The position numbers and the translations under genes were made by a program. Below, piece by piece: positions 36,434 to 44,481 of a DNA stretch of 64,000 nucleotides. The notes under the pieces are model-generated. The model was given only the letters and a program-made list of their open reading frames with translations. It searched no databases and was not told the DNA's origin. The DNA is from Nostoc sp. NIES-3756. GTDB taxonomy: Bacteria > Cyanobacteriota > Cyanobacteriia > Cyanobacteriales > Nostocaceae. Location of the stretch: positions 372,001-436,000 of the forward strand of contig NZ_AP017295.1 in NCBI RefSeq assembly GCF_001548375.1. The letters are read 5' to 3'. Numbering within the stretch: position 1 is the stretch's first letter; every line of letters starts with the position of its first letter.

Positions 36434-36795
36434 AATTCAGTTTCACTAATCTGAAAATCAATACCAATATCTTGAATGGGGCTATATAGGTTATTCATCC
36501 AGTTTACTTTGGAAATCCCTACAGGATGGATGTTAGCAAAAATGAGTTCTTGTCCTGCAATTTTCACTGCAATTGCTTCGTGTCGTCCATTGGCGGAGAT
36601 ATTTTCTTGCAGAAGTTCATGGTAAATGTTGCAAAATGGCTCTTTAGTGCTATCTGTAGAAAGGCGAATGATTTTACCCGGAACATTTTGTGTTGTAAGA
36701 AATTGTCGAATAGCATTTGCACATTCTACCCATTCAAACAGGTGAAAACTACTAGCGATCTCAGTAATTTGTTGGCGCAGTTCAGAGTCATCCAT
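36430..36795 (-). CDS. Papain-fold toxin-2-like domain protein
   Basis: 121 residues. The middle and end (ISANGRHEAIAVKIAGQELI then FANIHPVGI) fit the Tox-PL-2 papain-fold peptidase/transamidase domain, in which an N-terminal helix Cys, a His in 'NGxHxAI' and an Asn/Asp in 'xNIHPxGI' make the catalytic site. Here candidates are Cys25 (WVECANAI), His72 and Asn88. In larger toxins this domain sits at the C-terminus of a secreted carrier; here it is free, with no signal or delivery domain. It is coupled to the 36068 gene. Family call is from motif memory. Confidence 0.6.
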   Translation of the reverse strand: MDDSELRQQITEIASSFHLFEWVECANAIRQFLTTQNVPGKIIRLSTDSTKEPFCNIYHELLQENISANGRHEAIAVKIAGQELIFANIHPVGISKVNWMNNLYSPIQDIGIDFQISETEF

Positions 36796-36927
36796 AGTAT
36801 TTTTTCAAGAAAACCAGCGCCATAATGATGTATCAATTGGGGCGACTGGGGCGTGATAAAATCAAGGATTTTTCACTCTTGTCTTTACTAATACCCACTC
36901 CCCAGTTCCCAATACTTATTTCCTAAC

Positions 36928-37614
36928 TTAAGCCCGTGTTGCTTCTAATATGCGGGAGAAGTAGAAGCGAGTTTTAGTAAATGCCTTTCTTTGAATAGCA
37001 AAGCCGTTACTTTCCAAAATTTTGATCACATCAGCTTCACGGTGCAGATAGGCGCGAGTGGTTTTACTGGGGCCAGGAAAGAAACTGCCAATTTTCTTAA
37101 GTAAAGTTAAGGCACAGGTTTTAGGTGCAAAACTGAGAATAATCCGCGACTGTGCTAGAGAACACAGATGAGAAATCATCTCGTCAGCTTTTTCTTGGGG
37201 GTAGTGAATCAACACATCCAAGCAAATTACAGAATGATAACTACCACTCAAAGATTCCAAATCCTGCACAGCAAAAGTTGGATTATCAGCATTTCCCAAG
37301 GTCTGTAAGGCTCTTTGCTTGCCTTCCTCGACCATTTTTTCAGAAATGTCGCTGGCATAGATTTTAGCGCCTTCTGTCGCCAAGGGAATGCTGAGACTAC
37401 CCACACCACACCCAGCATCACAAATGGATAACTCTGCCAAATTGCCATCATCTTTTAGCCAGCCGATGACAGTATCCACAGTTTGCTGGTGGCCATTGCG
37501 GATGTCGAGTTGGACTTTGTTGACTTCGCCATCCCCATAAATGCGTTTCCATCGGTCAAACCCCGTGGAATTGAAATACTCACGAACAATGGTTTTATCG
37601 TCGGCTGCGTTCAT
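36928..37614 (-). CDS. chlM: Magnesium-protoporphyrin IX O-methyltransferase
   Basis: 228 residues, class I SAM methyltransferase. The SAM-binding motif is SICDAGCGVGSLSIPLA (about residues 63-79), followed by YASDISEKM and the family-specific DVLIHYPQE. It methylates the C13 propionate of Mg-protoporphyrin IX in chlorophyll synthesis, at or near the thylakoid membrane. Length equals cyanobacterial ChlM (about 230). Single gene; no other chl gene is in the window, though hemL feeds the same pathway. Confidence 0.95.
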   Translation of the reverse strand: MNAADDKTIVREYFNSTGFDRWKRIYGDGEVNKVQLDIRNGHQQTVDTVIGWLKDDGNLAELSICDAGCGVGSLSIPLATEGAKIYASDISEKMVEEGKQRALQTLGNADNPTFAVQDLESLSGSYHSVICLDVLIHYPQEKADEMISHLCSLAQSRIILSFAPKTCALTLLKKIGSFFPGPSKTTRAYLHREADVIKILESNGFAIQRKAFTKTRFYFSRILEATRA

Positions 37615-37844
37615 AAACTTCGATTTTTAAGGGTTCCCAATGCTTAAAATTATCATCCATAAGCAGCACTGAGGCGATCGCTTCCACATATTTTTAAGCG
37701 AAGGCACAAGAAACTCCGCCCAGTGTAAAAAATATACTGCTCGATTAATAAATATGATGAAAACCTATGTCTATGGGATATTTGCCGTTTTGAAATTGTT
37801 GATATAAACTGAACTCTCGGTTTACAGCAAGGATTCAGCCAAAA

Positions 37845-38012
37845 ATGACAACTACACAGACCATTTCCCCCAAACAAGACAAAAAATCTGCCAAAAAGAG
37901 ACAATCGTCTTTTTTAAGTGTGGATATTGGTACACCCAGAGTCCCATTACGTAAAGTAAAAAAAATCAAACAAGAATATGAGTTATTAAGTGACTGGAAC
38001 CACGCCAGTTAA
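37845..38012 (+). CDS. Small basic hypothetical protein
   Basis: 55 residues, lysine/arginine-rich N-terminus (KKSAKKRQ), then SFLSVDIGTPRVPLRKVKKI and a short acidic-aromatic end. The orderly composition and lack of rare features suggest a real short gene rather than chance, and CAAGGA upstream may serve as a weak ribosome site. It overlaps a longer opposite-strand frame (37653-37904) that has no coding look. Possibly nucleic-acid- or ribosome-associated because of its charge, but that is speculation. Confidence 0.45.
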   Translation: MTTTQTISPKQDKKSAKKRQSSFLSVDIGTPRVPLRKVKKIKQEYELLSDWNHAS

Positions 38013-38021
38013 TTGATGATT

Positions 38022-38573
38022 TTAATTCCATTTACATAGTTGAGACACAGGTGTCATACGAGGGCGGTTGTATTCATAGAATCCCTCAAGATTTAGTAAA
38101 GCTTGGCCATAAACAATCCACTGCACACCATCCTGATTATTAGCAGCACTAATAAAATTACCTTGGCTGAGTGTCAATCGCTCCTCTAAATCCCATTTAA
38201 ACGCAGATGTAGCTATATTATTCTGCTCATCAGTCCATAAGATAGATAAAGCTTTACCTGCTATCAAATTATCTTTGATATCTCCTCTAATACAGATAAA
38301 GGTGTCTGAATGAGGATAGCCATAATAACCATCGAAGCGATTTTCTTTTTTTTGGAAATTGGCGCAAACTCCCGCACCATCAAGCCAATCTTGAGGATCA
38401 GGTTGGCTACAAAATTGGTAGTTACCGTTTGCTAAGTTTGCTATATTAACTTTTTGTTCGACCATTAAAAACGGTCTTTTATGTCCTTTAGCTGGTTGAT
38501 TAAAAACGAAACCAATAGAAGATACAGCGCTGAGAACCACCAGCACTTGTGTGAAATTGTTGTTATCCAGCAT
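38022..38573 (-). CDS. Hypothetical exported protein
   Basis: 183 residues. Residues about 7-25 are hydrophobic (TQVLVVLSAVSSIGFVF), suggesting a signal peptide or anchor. The mature part contains four Cys in CSQP, VCANF, ICIRG and LCKWN, plus aromatic-rich beta segments (FDGYYGYPHSDTF). That suggests a disulfide-stabilised beta fold outside the cytosol. No known family is recognised. Its stop lies 10 bp from the stop of the converging 37845 gene. Confidence 0.6.
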   Translation of the reverse strand: MLDNNNFTQVLVVLSAVSSIGFVFNQPAKGHKRPFLMVEQKVNIANLANGNYQFCSQPDPQDWLDGAGVCANFQKKENRFDGYYGYPHSDTFICIRGDIKDNLIAGKALSILWTDEQNNIATSAFKWDLEERLTLSQGNFISAANNQDGVQWIVYGQALLNLEGFYEYNRPRMTPVSQLCKWN

Positions 38574-39136
38574 AATATCATCCTCATTATCAAAAAAATT
38601 AGTGCAATGAGGACAATTAAGATGAGATTAACTGATTTCTAAATAGCTGGGGCTGAGGAAATGACCAAAAATAAAACCAGCATCAAAACCAAAATACTAA
38701 TTTTAAAAATCAGGTAATTGCTAAGGTTGTATATAGGAAAATCGTGAGTCATTGTACACCTCGATTGATTGCTACTTTAGAGTCTAATGAGGTATTAAAC
38801 AAATCATAGAAGCAGAGACTGATTCTGATTACAGCCTGAGTGTTTCTACATCTTTATTGTCTCTCAAACATAGATACATGGCTTGTAAGTTAAAGTTTAA
38901 GTAACATTTTTTAGTAAGAGTTTAAACTGAGTATTTAAGAAGTTAATGTGGAATCATCAGTATATACATATTTTTGTGCTATATGATACCGATCTTGTGC
39001 GATCACTTATACAGCGACAGCTATCATAACAACGCTAAATACTGATATCGCCAATTAAGTTTGCTTTGTAACTCTGCCTTAATCTATTCTGATCAGAATA
39101 TGAACAAAAATTAAGACAAGTAACGCGCAAAAAGAC
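38574..39136. other. Intergenic region, possibly with a 37-residue membrane peptide gene
   Basis: 563 bp, AT-rich. Apart from the short minus-strand frame at 38639-38752, no gene is seen. The right part should hold the promoter of the desaturase-SDR gene. Confidence 0.5.
38639..38752 (-). CDS. Possible 37-residue single-pass membrane peptide
   Basis: ATG at 38752 opens a frame of 37 codons: a short polar start, then a continuous hydrophobic helix (about residues 14-33, ISILVLMLVLFLVISSAPA), then stop. CGAGGTG lies upstream as a possible ribosome site. The size is small enough to arise by chance in AT-rich DNA, so this is only a candidate. Confidence 0.3.
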   Translation of the reverse strand: MTHDFPIYNLSNYLIFKISILVLMLVLFLVISSAPAI

Positions 39137-40384
39137 ATGATAAATATATTGACTGAAAGCTTAAGTGATATTTGGGCTGGTTTTAAAGTGGATGAAATGC
39201 TTGTGAATGCTTCCTTGCAGTTTGCTATGTGGGGCTTCTTTTCTCTACTGTTGGCGGAAATACTTAGGGATAGCTACCACGCATTATGTCACCAAGTCAA
39301 CTGGCTCAGTAAATGGCACAACAAGCATCATGCAGCATATCGTCGGGATTTGTCGATAGTTTCGCTCAAAGCCTATCAAGAATCTCAACTCTATCACGAC
39401 ATTTTAGAATCAAGCATACTAGTAGTTGTACTCACGCTAACGGCTTTACTTGTCCAGCAAGCTGGGTTATGGTTGGGAGTCTTTTACGCTTGTACGTTTT
39501 TGTTTGGTGCATCCCTAAGATATTACCAAGGCACAATCGAAACAGATTACAATCATCTACCAGGGCCTTTAGAAACAATTCCTTCTGTTTGGTGGGTAAA
39601 TCGCACTTATCATTGGCGGCACCATTTCGACGATGTTGATGCTTACTATAGTGGTGTATTTTCTCTAGTGGATAAAGTATTAGGAACTGCACTCTCACTC
39701 AAAGGTAAAACTGTCGCTATTACTGGTGCATCAGGTGCTTTAGGACAAGCATTAACAGAGCAATTACTTAAGCATAATGCCAAGGTTGTGGCATTTACCA
39801 CCAATCCTGATAAACTACCAACTGATGGCAGTATGAAGATAATCCCTTGGGAACTGGGTAGTGAAGTTGAACTCAAAGCTGCTTTAGAAAAAGTAGATAT
39901 TTTGATAATCAACCACGGAATTAATGTGTATGACAAACGCACACCACAAGCAATTAACTCTTCCTACGAAGTGAACACTTTTTCAGCATTGCGACTGATG
40001 GATGTATTTTTAACAACTGTAACTGGGCCGCAAGCAAAAGCAACTAAAGAAATATGGGTAAATACGTCTGAGGCGGAAGTATCTCCGGCATTGAGTCCAC
40101 TTTATGAACTCAGCAAACGTGCATTAGGAGATATTGTCACGCTCAAACGCTTAGATGGTAATTGTGTAATTCGTAAATTAATTCTCGGCCCCTTCAAAAG
40201 TCAACTTAATCCTTACGGCGTAATGTCAGCAAAGCAAGTAGCGGGTGCAATCTTGTTTCTAGCGCGTCGAGACTTCCGCAACATTATTGTGACAATTAAT
40301 CCTCTTACATATATGTTATTTCCCTTGAAAGAAACAAGTACTTGGTTGTATTACAAAATTTTTAGCAAACCTGCTAAAAGATAA
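39137..40384 (+). CDS. Fused sterol desaturase-type hydroxylase and short-chain dehydrogenase
   Basis: 415 residues in two parts. The N-terminal half (1-185) is a membrane di-iron hydroxylase/desaturase of the fatty-acid hydroxylase superfamily with the three His boxes HALCH, HNKHH and HWRHH and three hydrophobic segments. The C-terminal half (190-400) is a short-chain dehydrogenase with the Rossmann motif TGASGALG, NHG and an S...YELSK-type catalytic set. Fusion implies oxidation of a lipid carbon followed by alcohol/ketone conversion. The substrate is unknown; terpenoid or fatty-acid lipids are likely. A terminator follows at 40406. Confidence 0.85.
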   Translation: MINILTESLSDIWAGFKVDEMLVNASLQFAMWGFFSLLLAEILRDSYHALCHQVNWLSKWHNKHHAAYRRDLSIVSLKAYQESQLYHDILESSILVVVLTLTALLVQQAGLWLGVFYACTFLFGASLRYYQGTIETDYNHLPGPLETIPSVWWVNRTYHWRHHFDDVDAYYSGVFSLVDKVLGTALSLKGKTVAITGASGALGQALTEQLLKHNAKVVAFTTNPDKLPTDGSMKIIPWELGSEVELKAALEKVDILIINHGINVYDKRTPQAINSSYEVNTFSALRLMDVFLTTVTGPQAKATKEIWVNTSEAEVSPALSPLYELSKRALGDIVTLKRLDGNCVIRKLILGPFKSQLNPYGVMSAKQVAGAILFLARRDFRNIIVTINPLTYMLFPLKETSTWLYYKIFSKPAKR

Positions 40385-40405
40385 AACTTGGTGCATTAGG
40401 CAAGG

Positions 40406-40444
40406 AAATCCTCGTCTTATTTGGTAAGCCGGGGATTTTCTTTT
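40406..40444 (+). terminator. Rho-independent terminator of the desaturase-SDR gene
   Basis: AAATCCTCG (40406-40414) pairs with CGGGGATTT (40430-40438, one G-T pair) and is followed by a T-rich tail (TTTTCTTTT). Confidence 0.85.
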
Positions 40445-40616
40445 AAGTTATTAATTTTTATCAAAAGATAAATAAAATTTAAACAGTACCAATAAATCAG
40501 CATCAGGATTTTTGTCAGTAATTGCTCTTTTGATATTTATTGGTGAATTTGTTGTAAAGTAATGCAAGTATTAATAGCCCTGAGTCGATTGGTAGAACAA
40601 TTAACTTGGAAAATTT

Positions 40617-41507
40617 ATGGCAGAACCAATTCGCATCCTCTTACAAACAACGATCGCCACAACTGAAGATGACTGGAGTATCTTCCGTTTTTCTTTATTG
40701 CAGGATTATTTAAAATCTGTTCAAGATGAATCAGGCAACCCATTATTTACAGTTGTAGCACGCGATCGCACTTCAGATGCCGCAGGTAATGACCCTATTT
40801 TAAGTACACTAGACCAATCAGACTTTGATCAACTTTGGTTATTTGCCCTTGATACTGGTGATGGTTTAACAGAACAAGACATTGCGGGAATTAACGCCTT
40901 TAGAAAACGAGGTGGTGGCATCCTGACAACAAGAGATCATCAAGACATGGGGTGTTCTATGTGCGGCTTAGTGGATATTGGTGATGTCCATTATTTTAAT
41001 ACTAAAAATCCTGATCCCGATGATTCTCGCTGGAGTCGTGACGACCCGCATACAACTTATATTTCTTGGCCTAACTACCATTCTGGAGCTAATGGCGACT
41101 ATCAAAAAATTATTCCCATAGAACCAGTTCACGAACTCTTATATAACCCCAATTCACCTTCTGGCTTGATTGAATTTTTTCCAGCCCATCCCCATGAAGG
41201 TGGTATTGGTGTAAAACCAAATACTCTTAATTCGCGGATAATTGCCTTAGGAAAAAGTTTATTTACTAACCGCAACTTCAATTTAATTGTAGCAATTGAA
41301 AATTATAAAGATACTGACGAAAATCATGTAGGAAGGGCAATAGCTACTTCCAGTTTTCATCACTTTGTTGATTATAACTGGGATATAGAAAAAGGTTGTC
41401 CCTCGTTTGTCGATGAAGCACCAGGAAATGGTATGAATAAAGAACCTAGAGCTTTAGAAGATATCCAAGCTTTTGTGCGTAATGCGGCTTTATGGTTGGC
41501 TAAATAA
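40617..41507 (+). CDS. Conserved hypothetical protein, ThuA/glutamine-amidotransferase-like fold
   Basis: 296 residues, soluble. The start IRILLQTTIATTEDDW, the LWLFALDTGDGLTEQDI segment and FRKRGGGILTTRDHQD look like a flavodoxin/class I amidotransferase-like (ThuA/DUF4159-type) alpha-beta fold, in which a Gly-rich turn precedes the active region. Conserved His/Asp/Cys (DHQDMGCSMCG) could bind metal. A specific enzyme cannot be named. It stands alone; a palindrome (41516-41539) follows its stop. Confidence 0.6.
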   Translation: MAEPIRILLQTTIATTEDDWSIFRFSLLQDYLKSVQDESGNPLFTVVARDRTSDAAGNDPILSTLDQSDFDQLWLFALDTGDGLTEQDIAGINAFRKRGGGILTTRDHQDMGCSMCGLVDIGDVHYFNTKNPDPDDSRWSRDDPHTTYISWPNYHSGANGDYQKIIPIEPVHELLYNPNSPSGLIEFFPAHPHEGGIGVKPNTLNSRIIALGKSLFTNRNFNLIVAIENYKDTDENHVGRAIATSSFHHFVDYNWDIEKGCPSFVDEAPGNGMNKEPRALEDIQAFVRNAALWLAK

Positions 41508-41515
41508 ATCTATAA

Positions 41516-41539
41516 AATTCCTACTTTTAAGTAGGAATT
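41516..41539. terminator. Bidirectional hairpin between converging genes
   Basis: AATTCCTACTT (41516-41526) and AAGTAGGAATT (41529-41539) form a perfect 11-bp stem with a two-base gap, exactly between the stops of the genes at 41507 and 41565. No long T-run. Confidence 0.6.
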
Positions 41540-41564
41540 AAGCAATCATTTTATACAAGTAAAA

Positions 41565-42299
41565 TTAGAAGTTACAATAGTCTTCCGAACCTGTAATTTC
41601 TGCCCATCTTGCTGATAGTAATTTAGCATAATCTAAAGGAAATAGCCCGTAAGAACCTAAAGCATATCCATCATTTACCTCAACCAATAATGTTTCTCCT
41701 TTATCAGTACAACCAAAATCAATAGCATATCCGTTTGGAGCAGATTTATAAGATTTCACCGCTTTTTCAATAACTTTGTAATCAAATGTTGCTCTCCAAT
41801 TTCCTTTATAGATTCTCACATCAAGAATTTCGCCATATCTGACAAAACACCGCCACTCTGCCAGGAAATTTACAGGTTCAGAACACCAAACTTCAGTATT
41901 CTCAAACTCATCGCCACAACTGATTAAATCTTTAGTGCTTCGTATCAATCTACCTGTAAACTTTTTGGAAGCATAAGCAGGCTTGACAAAAATATTCCAT
42001 TCTTCTGGATGACTAGCAATATAATTAATTTTAGATTTCCAGATTCTTCTGCCTAAAAATTCCTGTAACTCTGGTGGGTAGTTAATTTCGGTTGGGTAGG
42101 GAATGTTTAATCTTTTAAGGGCTGCATGAACAGCATCAACATATCCTACTACTACATTATCTGGTTGTAAATCTAGAAAAGATTCCCCTTTAGTAAAAGG
42201 AATAATTTCCCAACCCATTTTTCTAAAACTATCGTAAGCAGCAAAGAAATTAACAGTAGCAAATTCACCTTCAGAGTTTTTTTGTATATAAGCTTTCAT
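41565..42299 (-). CDS. ATP-grasp domain protein (DUF4343-type)
   Basis: 244 residues. The pattern IFVKPAYASKKFTGRLI (ATP-grasp lysine and glycine loop), then EWRCFVRYGEILDVRIYKG, and finally LLVEVNDGYALGSYG (the metal-binding Glu-x-Asn) marks an ATP-grasp ligase of the short DUF4343 kind. These are often linked to peptide or amino-acid ligation in toxin or natural-product loci, but no precursor peptide or partner gene is adjacent. Cytosolic. Substrate unknown. Confidence 0.8.
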   Translation of the reverse strand: MKAYIQKNSEGEFATVNFFAAYDSFRKMGWEIIPFTKGESFLDLQPDNVVVGYVDAVHAALKRLNIPYPTEINYPPELQEFLGRRIWKSKINYIASHPEEWNIFVKPAYASKKFTGRLIRSTKDLISCGDEFENTEVWCSEPVNFLAEWRCFVRYGEILDVRIYKGNWRATFDYKVIEKAVKSYKSAPNGYAIDFGCTDKGETLLVEVNDGYALGSYGLFPLDYAKLLSARWAEITGSEDYCNF

Positions 42300-42360
42300 A
42301 AATTAATTTTTTAGCTAGCTCAAAATAATCATTCTTAAATATTGTAAGAATTTAAGGAAA

Positions 42361-43368
42361 TCAGCTAGAACGCACAGTAAAAGCTGTATCTGGGTTATCA
42401 CTGAATACACCATCTAGCCCTATTTCATAAAATCTCTTATATTCTTCTTGTGGATTTCCTTGCAGATTTTTGGGTAAGAAAATATCTTCATCACGGAATG
42501 TCCAAGCGTGAACTAATAAACCAGCTTTATGGGCATCATTAATTAAAGTGGTAGGCTGTAATAAGTTACTCTGGCAATCTCTAGAAATTACTAAGTTTTT
42601 ATGGACACCAATTCCATTTGCATAAGTAGCAATTTCTCCTAAACCTTCAGGTTTAGTTAAGTCACTATATAAGCGATAATCTCTCTTAAATTCAAAATCA
42701 TAAGGTTGTCCATCATTGTTAATTAGTTGTACTAAAGAAACATTAGTTAATTGATTGAGTTTTTGTAAATTACTAACTTCAAATGATTGAATGAAAACTG
42801 GAGCAATTTCATCAATATATTTATTACCATTGAGAATTTCCACTAAACTCTGTTCCATTGATAAACCAATAGAATCAAAATATGTTGGATGCTTTGTTTC
42901 TGGATAAATACCTATGCTTCTACCAAGTAAAGAACTTTGTTTCTTTGCTAAATCAATAATTTCTTGGAAAGTAGGAATTTCAAACAATCCATTATATTGA
43001 GTATTCTGGGGACGAATAGCAGGAATCCTTTCTATGGCGCGGAGTGTTTTTAATTCAGCTAGGGTAAAATCTTCTGTAAACCAGCCTGTGATAAAACGTC
43101 CATCAATGACTTTAGTAGTTTTGCGATCGCCAAACTCTGGACGTAAATAAACATCTGTACTAGTATCAGTAGTATTAAGCGTACCATCAGGGTTAAGAAT
43201 AGCTAAAGCGTTTTCGTGACGCGCAACTAGAACACCATCCTTAGTAGAAACGAGATCGGGTTCAATATAATCAGCCCCCATCTGAATGGCTAGTTCATAA
43301 GCTGCTAGAGTATGTTCTGGACGATAACCGCTAGCACCCCGGTGTCCAATAATAATAGGGTTAGTCAT
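42361..43368 (-). CDS. glpQ: Glycerophosphodiester phosphodiesterase
   Basis: 335 residues. IIGHRGASGYRPEHTLAAY carries the catalytic His-Arg-Gly and Glu, YIEPDLVSTKDGVLVARHE the metal-binding Glu/Asp and second catalytic His. The TIM-barrel GDPD enzyme cleaves glycerophosphodiesters to glycerol-3-phosphate and alcohol, in phosphate or lipid turnover. No signal peptide, so probably cytosolic. Its start codon lies in a TAATGAC heptamer repeat, so an alternative start a few bases away would be out of frame. Confidence 0.93.
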   Translation of the reverse strand: MTNPIIIGHRGASGYRPEHTLAAYELAIQMGADYIEPDLVSTKDGVLVARHENALAILNPDGTLNTTDTSTDVYLRPEFGDRKTTKVIDGRFITGWFTEDFTLAELKTLRAIERIPAIRPQNTQYNGLFEIPTFQEIIDLAKKQSSLLGRSIGIYPETKHPTYFDSIGLSMEQSLVEILNGNKYIDEIAPVFIQSFEVSNLQKLNQLTNVSLVQLINNDGQPYDFEFKRDYRLYSDLTKPEGLGEIATYANGIGVHKNLVISRDCQSNLLQPTTLINDAHKAGLLVHAWTFRDEDIFLPKNLQGNPQEEYKRFYEIGLDGVFSDNPDTAFTVRSS

Positions 43369-43398
43369 TAGTCATTAGTCATTAGTCAACAGTCAACA
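43361..43398. repeat. TTAGTCA heptamer array at the glpQ start
   Basis: Four TTAGTCA copies then two CAACAGT-type copies. Read leftwards they are TGACTAA units, and the glpQ ATG (43368) is part of the first. Confidence 0.85.
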
Positions 43399-43556
43399 GA
43401 GTAATTTACTTCTTTCAGTGAAATAGAGAGATATACTTATCCCTACTATAAATACTCATTTTGTCAGTTTGTCGATTTGGGCGAAGTTTGGTAAATAGAA
43501 GAAATAGCTTAAATAATTAAGCTTTAACTTTTGTTCCATATTTAACACCAAGCATT

Positions 43557-43820
43557 GTGAGTGCTAAACGTTTGCCAGAAACCACAGCCCATGTCAAAAT
43601 TACCCGCCAATCTTGGCAACACGGCTTCTTAGAAGGTGAAGTGAGTGCTGGCGATTTTGAATGGCATTTTCAATGGAATTTCCGTCGAGGAGAACTTTTA
43701 GTTAAGCCATCTCAAGGCCGGGCTTTAATTAAAGAACCCCTCGGTCGCTTCTTGGAACAGCAAGATTATAAGCTAGAACCAGGAGGAGACTATGCTTTTA
43801 AGATTCGCGCGCAGTTATAA
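43557..43820 (+). CDS. DUF3146-family cyanobacterial protein
   Basis: 87 residues from a GTG start at 43557; no ATG is available in frame upstream. Small, soluble, with repeated aromatic pairs (QSWQHGFLEG, FEWHFQWNFRRGELLV) suggesting a beta barrel or sheet. It resembles the cyanobacteria-restricted DUF3146 family, function unknown. Followed by more heptamer repeats before the convergent nuclease gene. Confidence 0.75.
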   Translation: MSAKRLPETTAHVKITRQSWQHGFLEGEVSAGDFEWHFQWNFRRGELLVKPSQGRALIKEPLGRFLEQQDYKLEPGGDYAFKIRAQL

Positions 43821-43891
43821 GAGTGCTGAGTAGTGAGTTAGAAGTAATCCTACCTCCTGCCTTTTGACTATGGACTATGGACTAATGACTA

Positions 43892-44338
43892 TTAACCATT
43901 CACCGACTCTGTAAGGCGATTTAGGTATCGTTCAATTAAGAGAATGGCGACAATATCGTCTATGGGGCGTGGGGGCTGGCGCATTCCTTGCGGGAGTAGC
44001 TTTGTTATTCCTTTGGGGGGATACATCTGCCAATAGCGATCGCGTGCCTCTAAGGTACTATAGCGCTCGTCTACTAATACAATATTTAACGCTTCGATTA
44101 ATTCTTGTTGTAATTGCTGTTTCCAGCGTTTGGCAGTGGTTTGATTTCCCATAACTAGCATAGAGATGGGAAACTTTTGTCTGAGTTTATTGATATTAGC
44201 GATCGCTTCTGGTGAAGGAACGACTTGATGATAGTATAATTGCCGATCCAATCCCATCACCGCTAAACCACACTTATCTTTACCTGGGTCAAAGCCTAAG
44301 ATAACTGGTTGTGTTGGAGAAAATTCACTAACAATCAT
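43892..44338 (-). CDS. YqgF/RuvX-like RNase H-fold nuclease
   Basis: 148 residues from ATG at 44338; a TTG 12 bases earlier is less likely. PVILGFDPGKDKCGLAVMG contains the first catalytic Asp of the RNase H/RuvC fold, LVMGNQT the second strand, VLVDERYST the Glu and PIDDIVAILLIERYL the final Asp. Related to YqgF (16S rRNA 5' processing, Holliday-junction-resolvase-like), but this cyanobacterial branch is diverged. It may be a separate family from the true YqgF gene. Confidence 0.78.
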   Translation of the reverse strand: MIVSEFSPTQPVILGFDPGKDKCGLAVMGLDRQLYYHQVVPSPEAIANINKLRQKFPISMLVMGNQTTAKRWKQQLQQELIEALNIVLVDERYSTLEARDRYWQMYPPKGITKLLPQGMRQPPRPIDDIVAILLIERYLNRLTESVNG

Positions 44339-44481
44339 AAATAAGTTCAAAATAAACTAATACAAATAATTCTTGAAAATTTTACTTAAACAATAAATAT
44401 ATCTGTTGCTTTTGTAATAGCTTTATCTATTCCCTACATTATGGAAGCAATTTTGAATTTTGAATTGATTACTCCCTACTT

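Noticed and set aside
37653-37904. 83-codon minus-strand frame
   Set aside because: Cys/Ser/Arg-rich with no fold-like pattern; the opposite strand has a better short gene.
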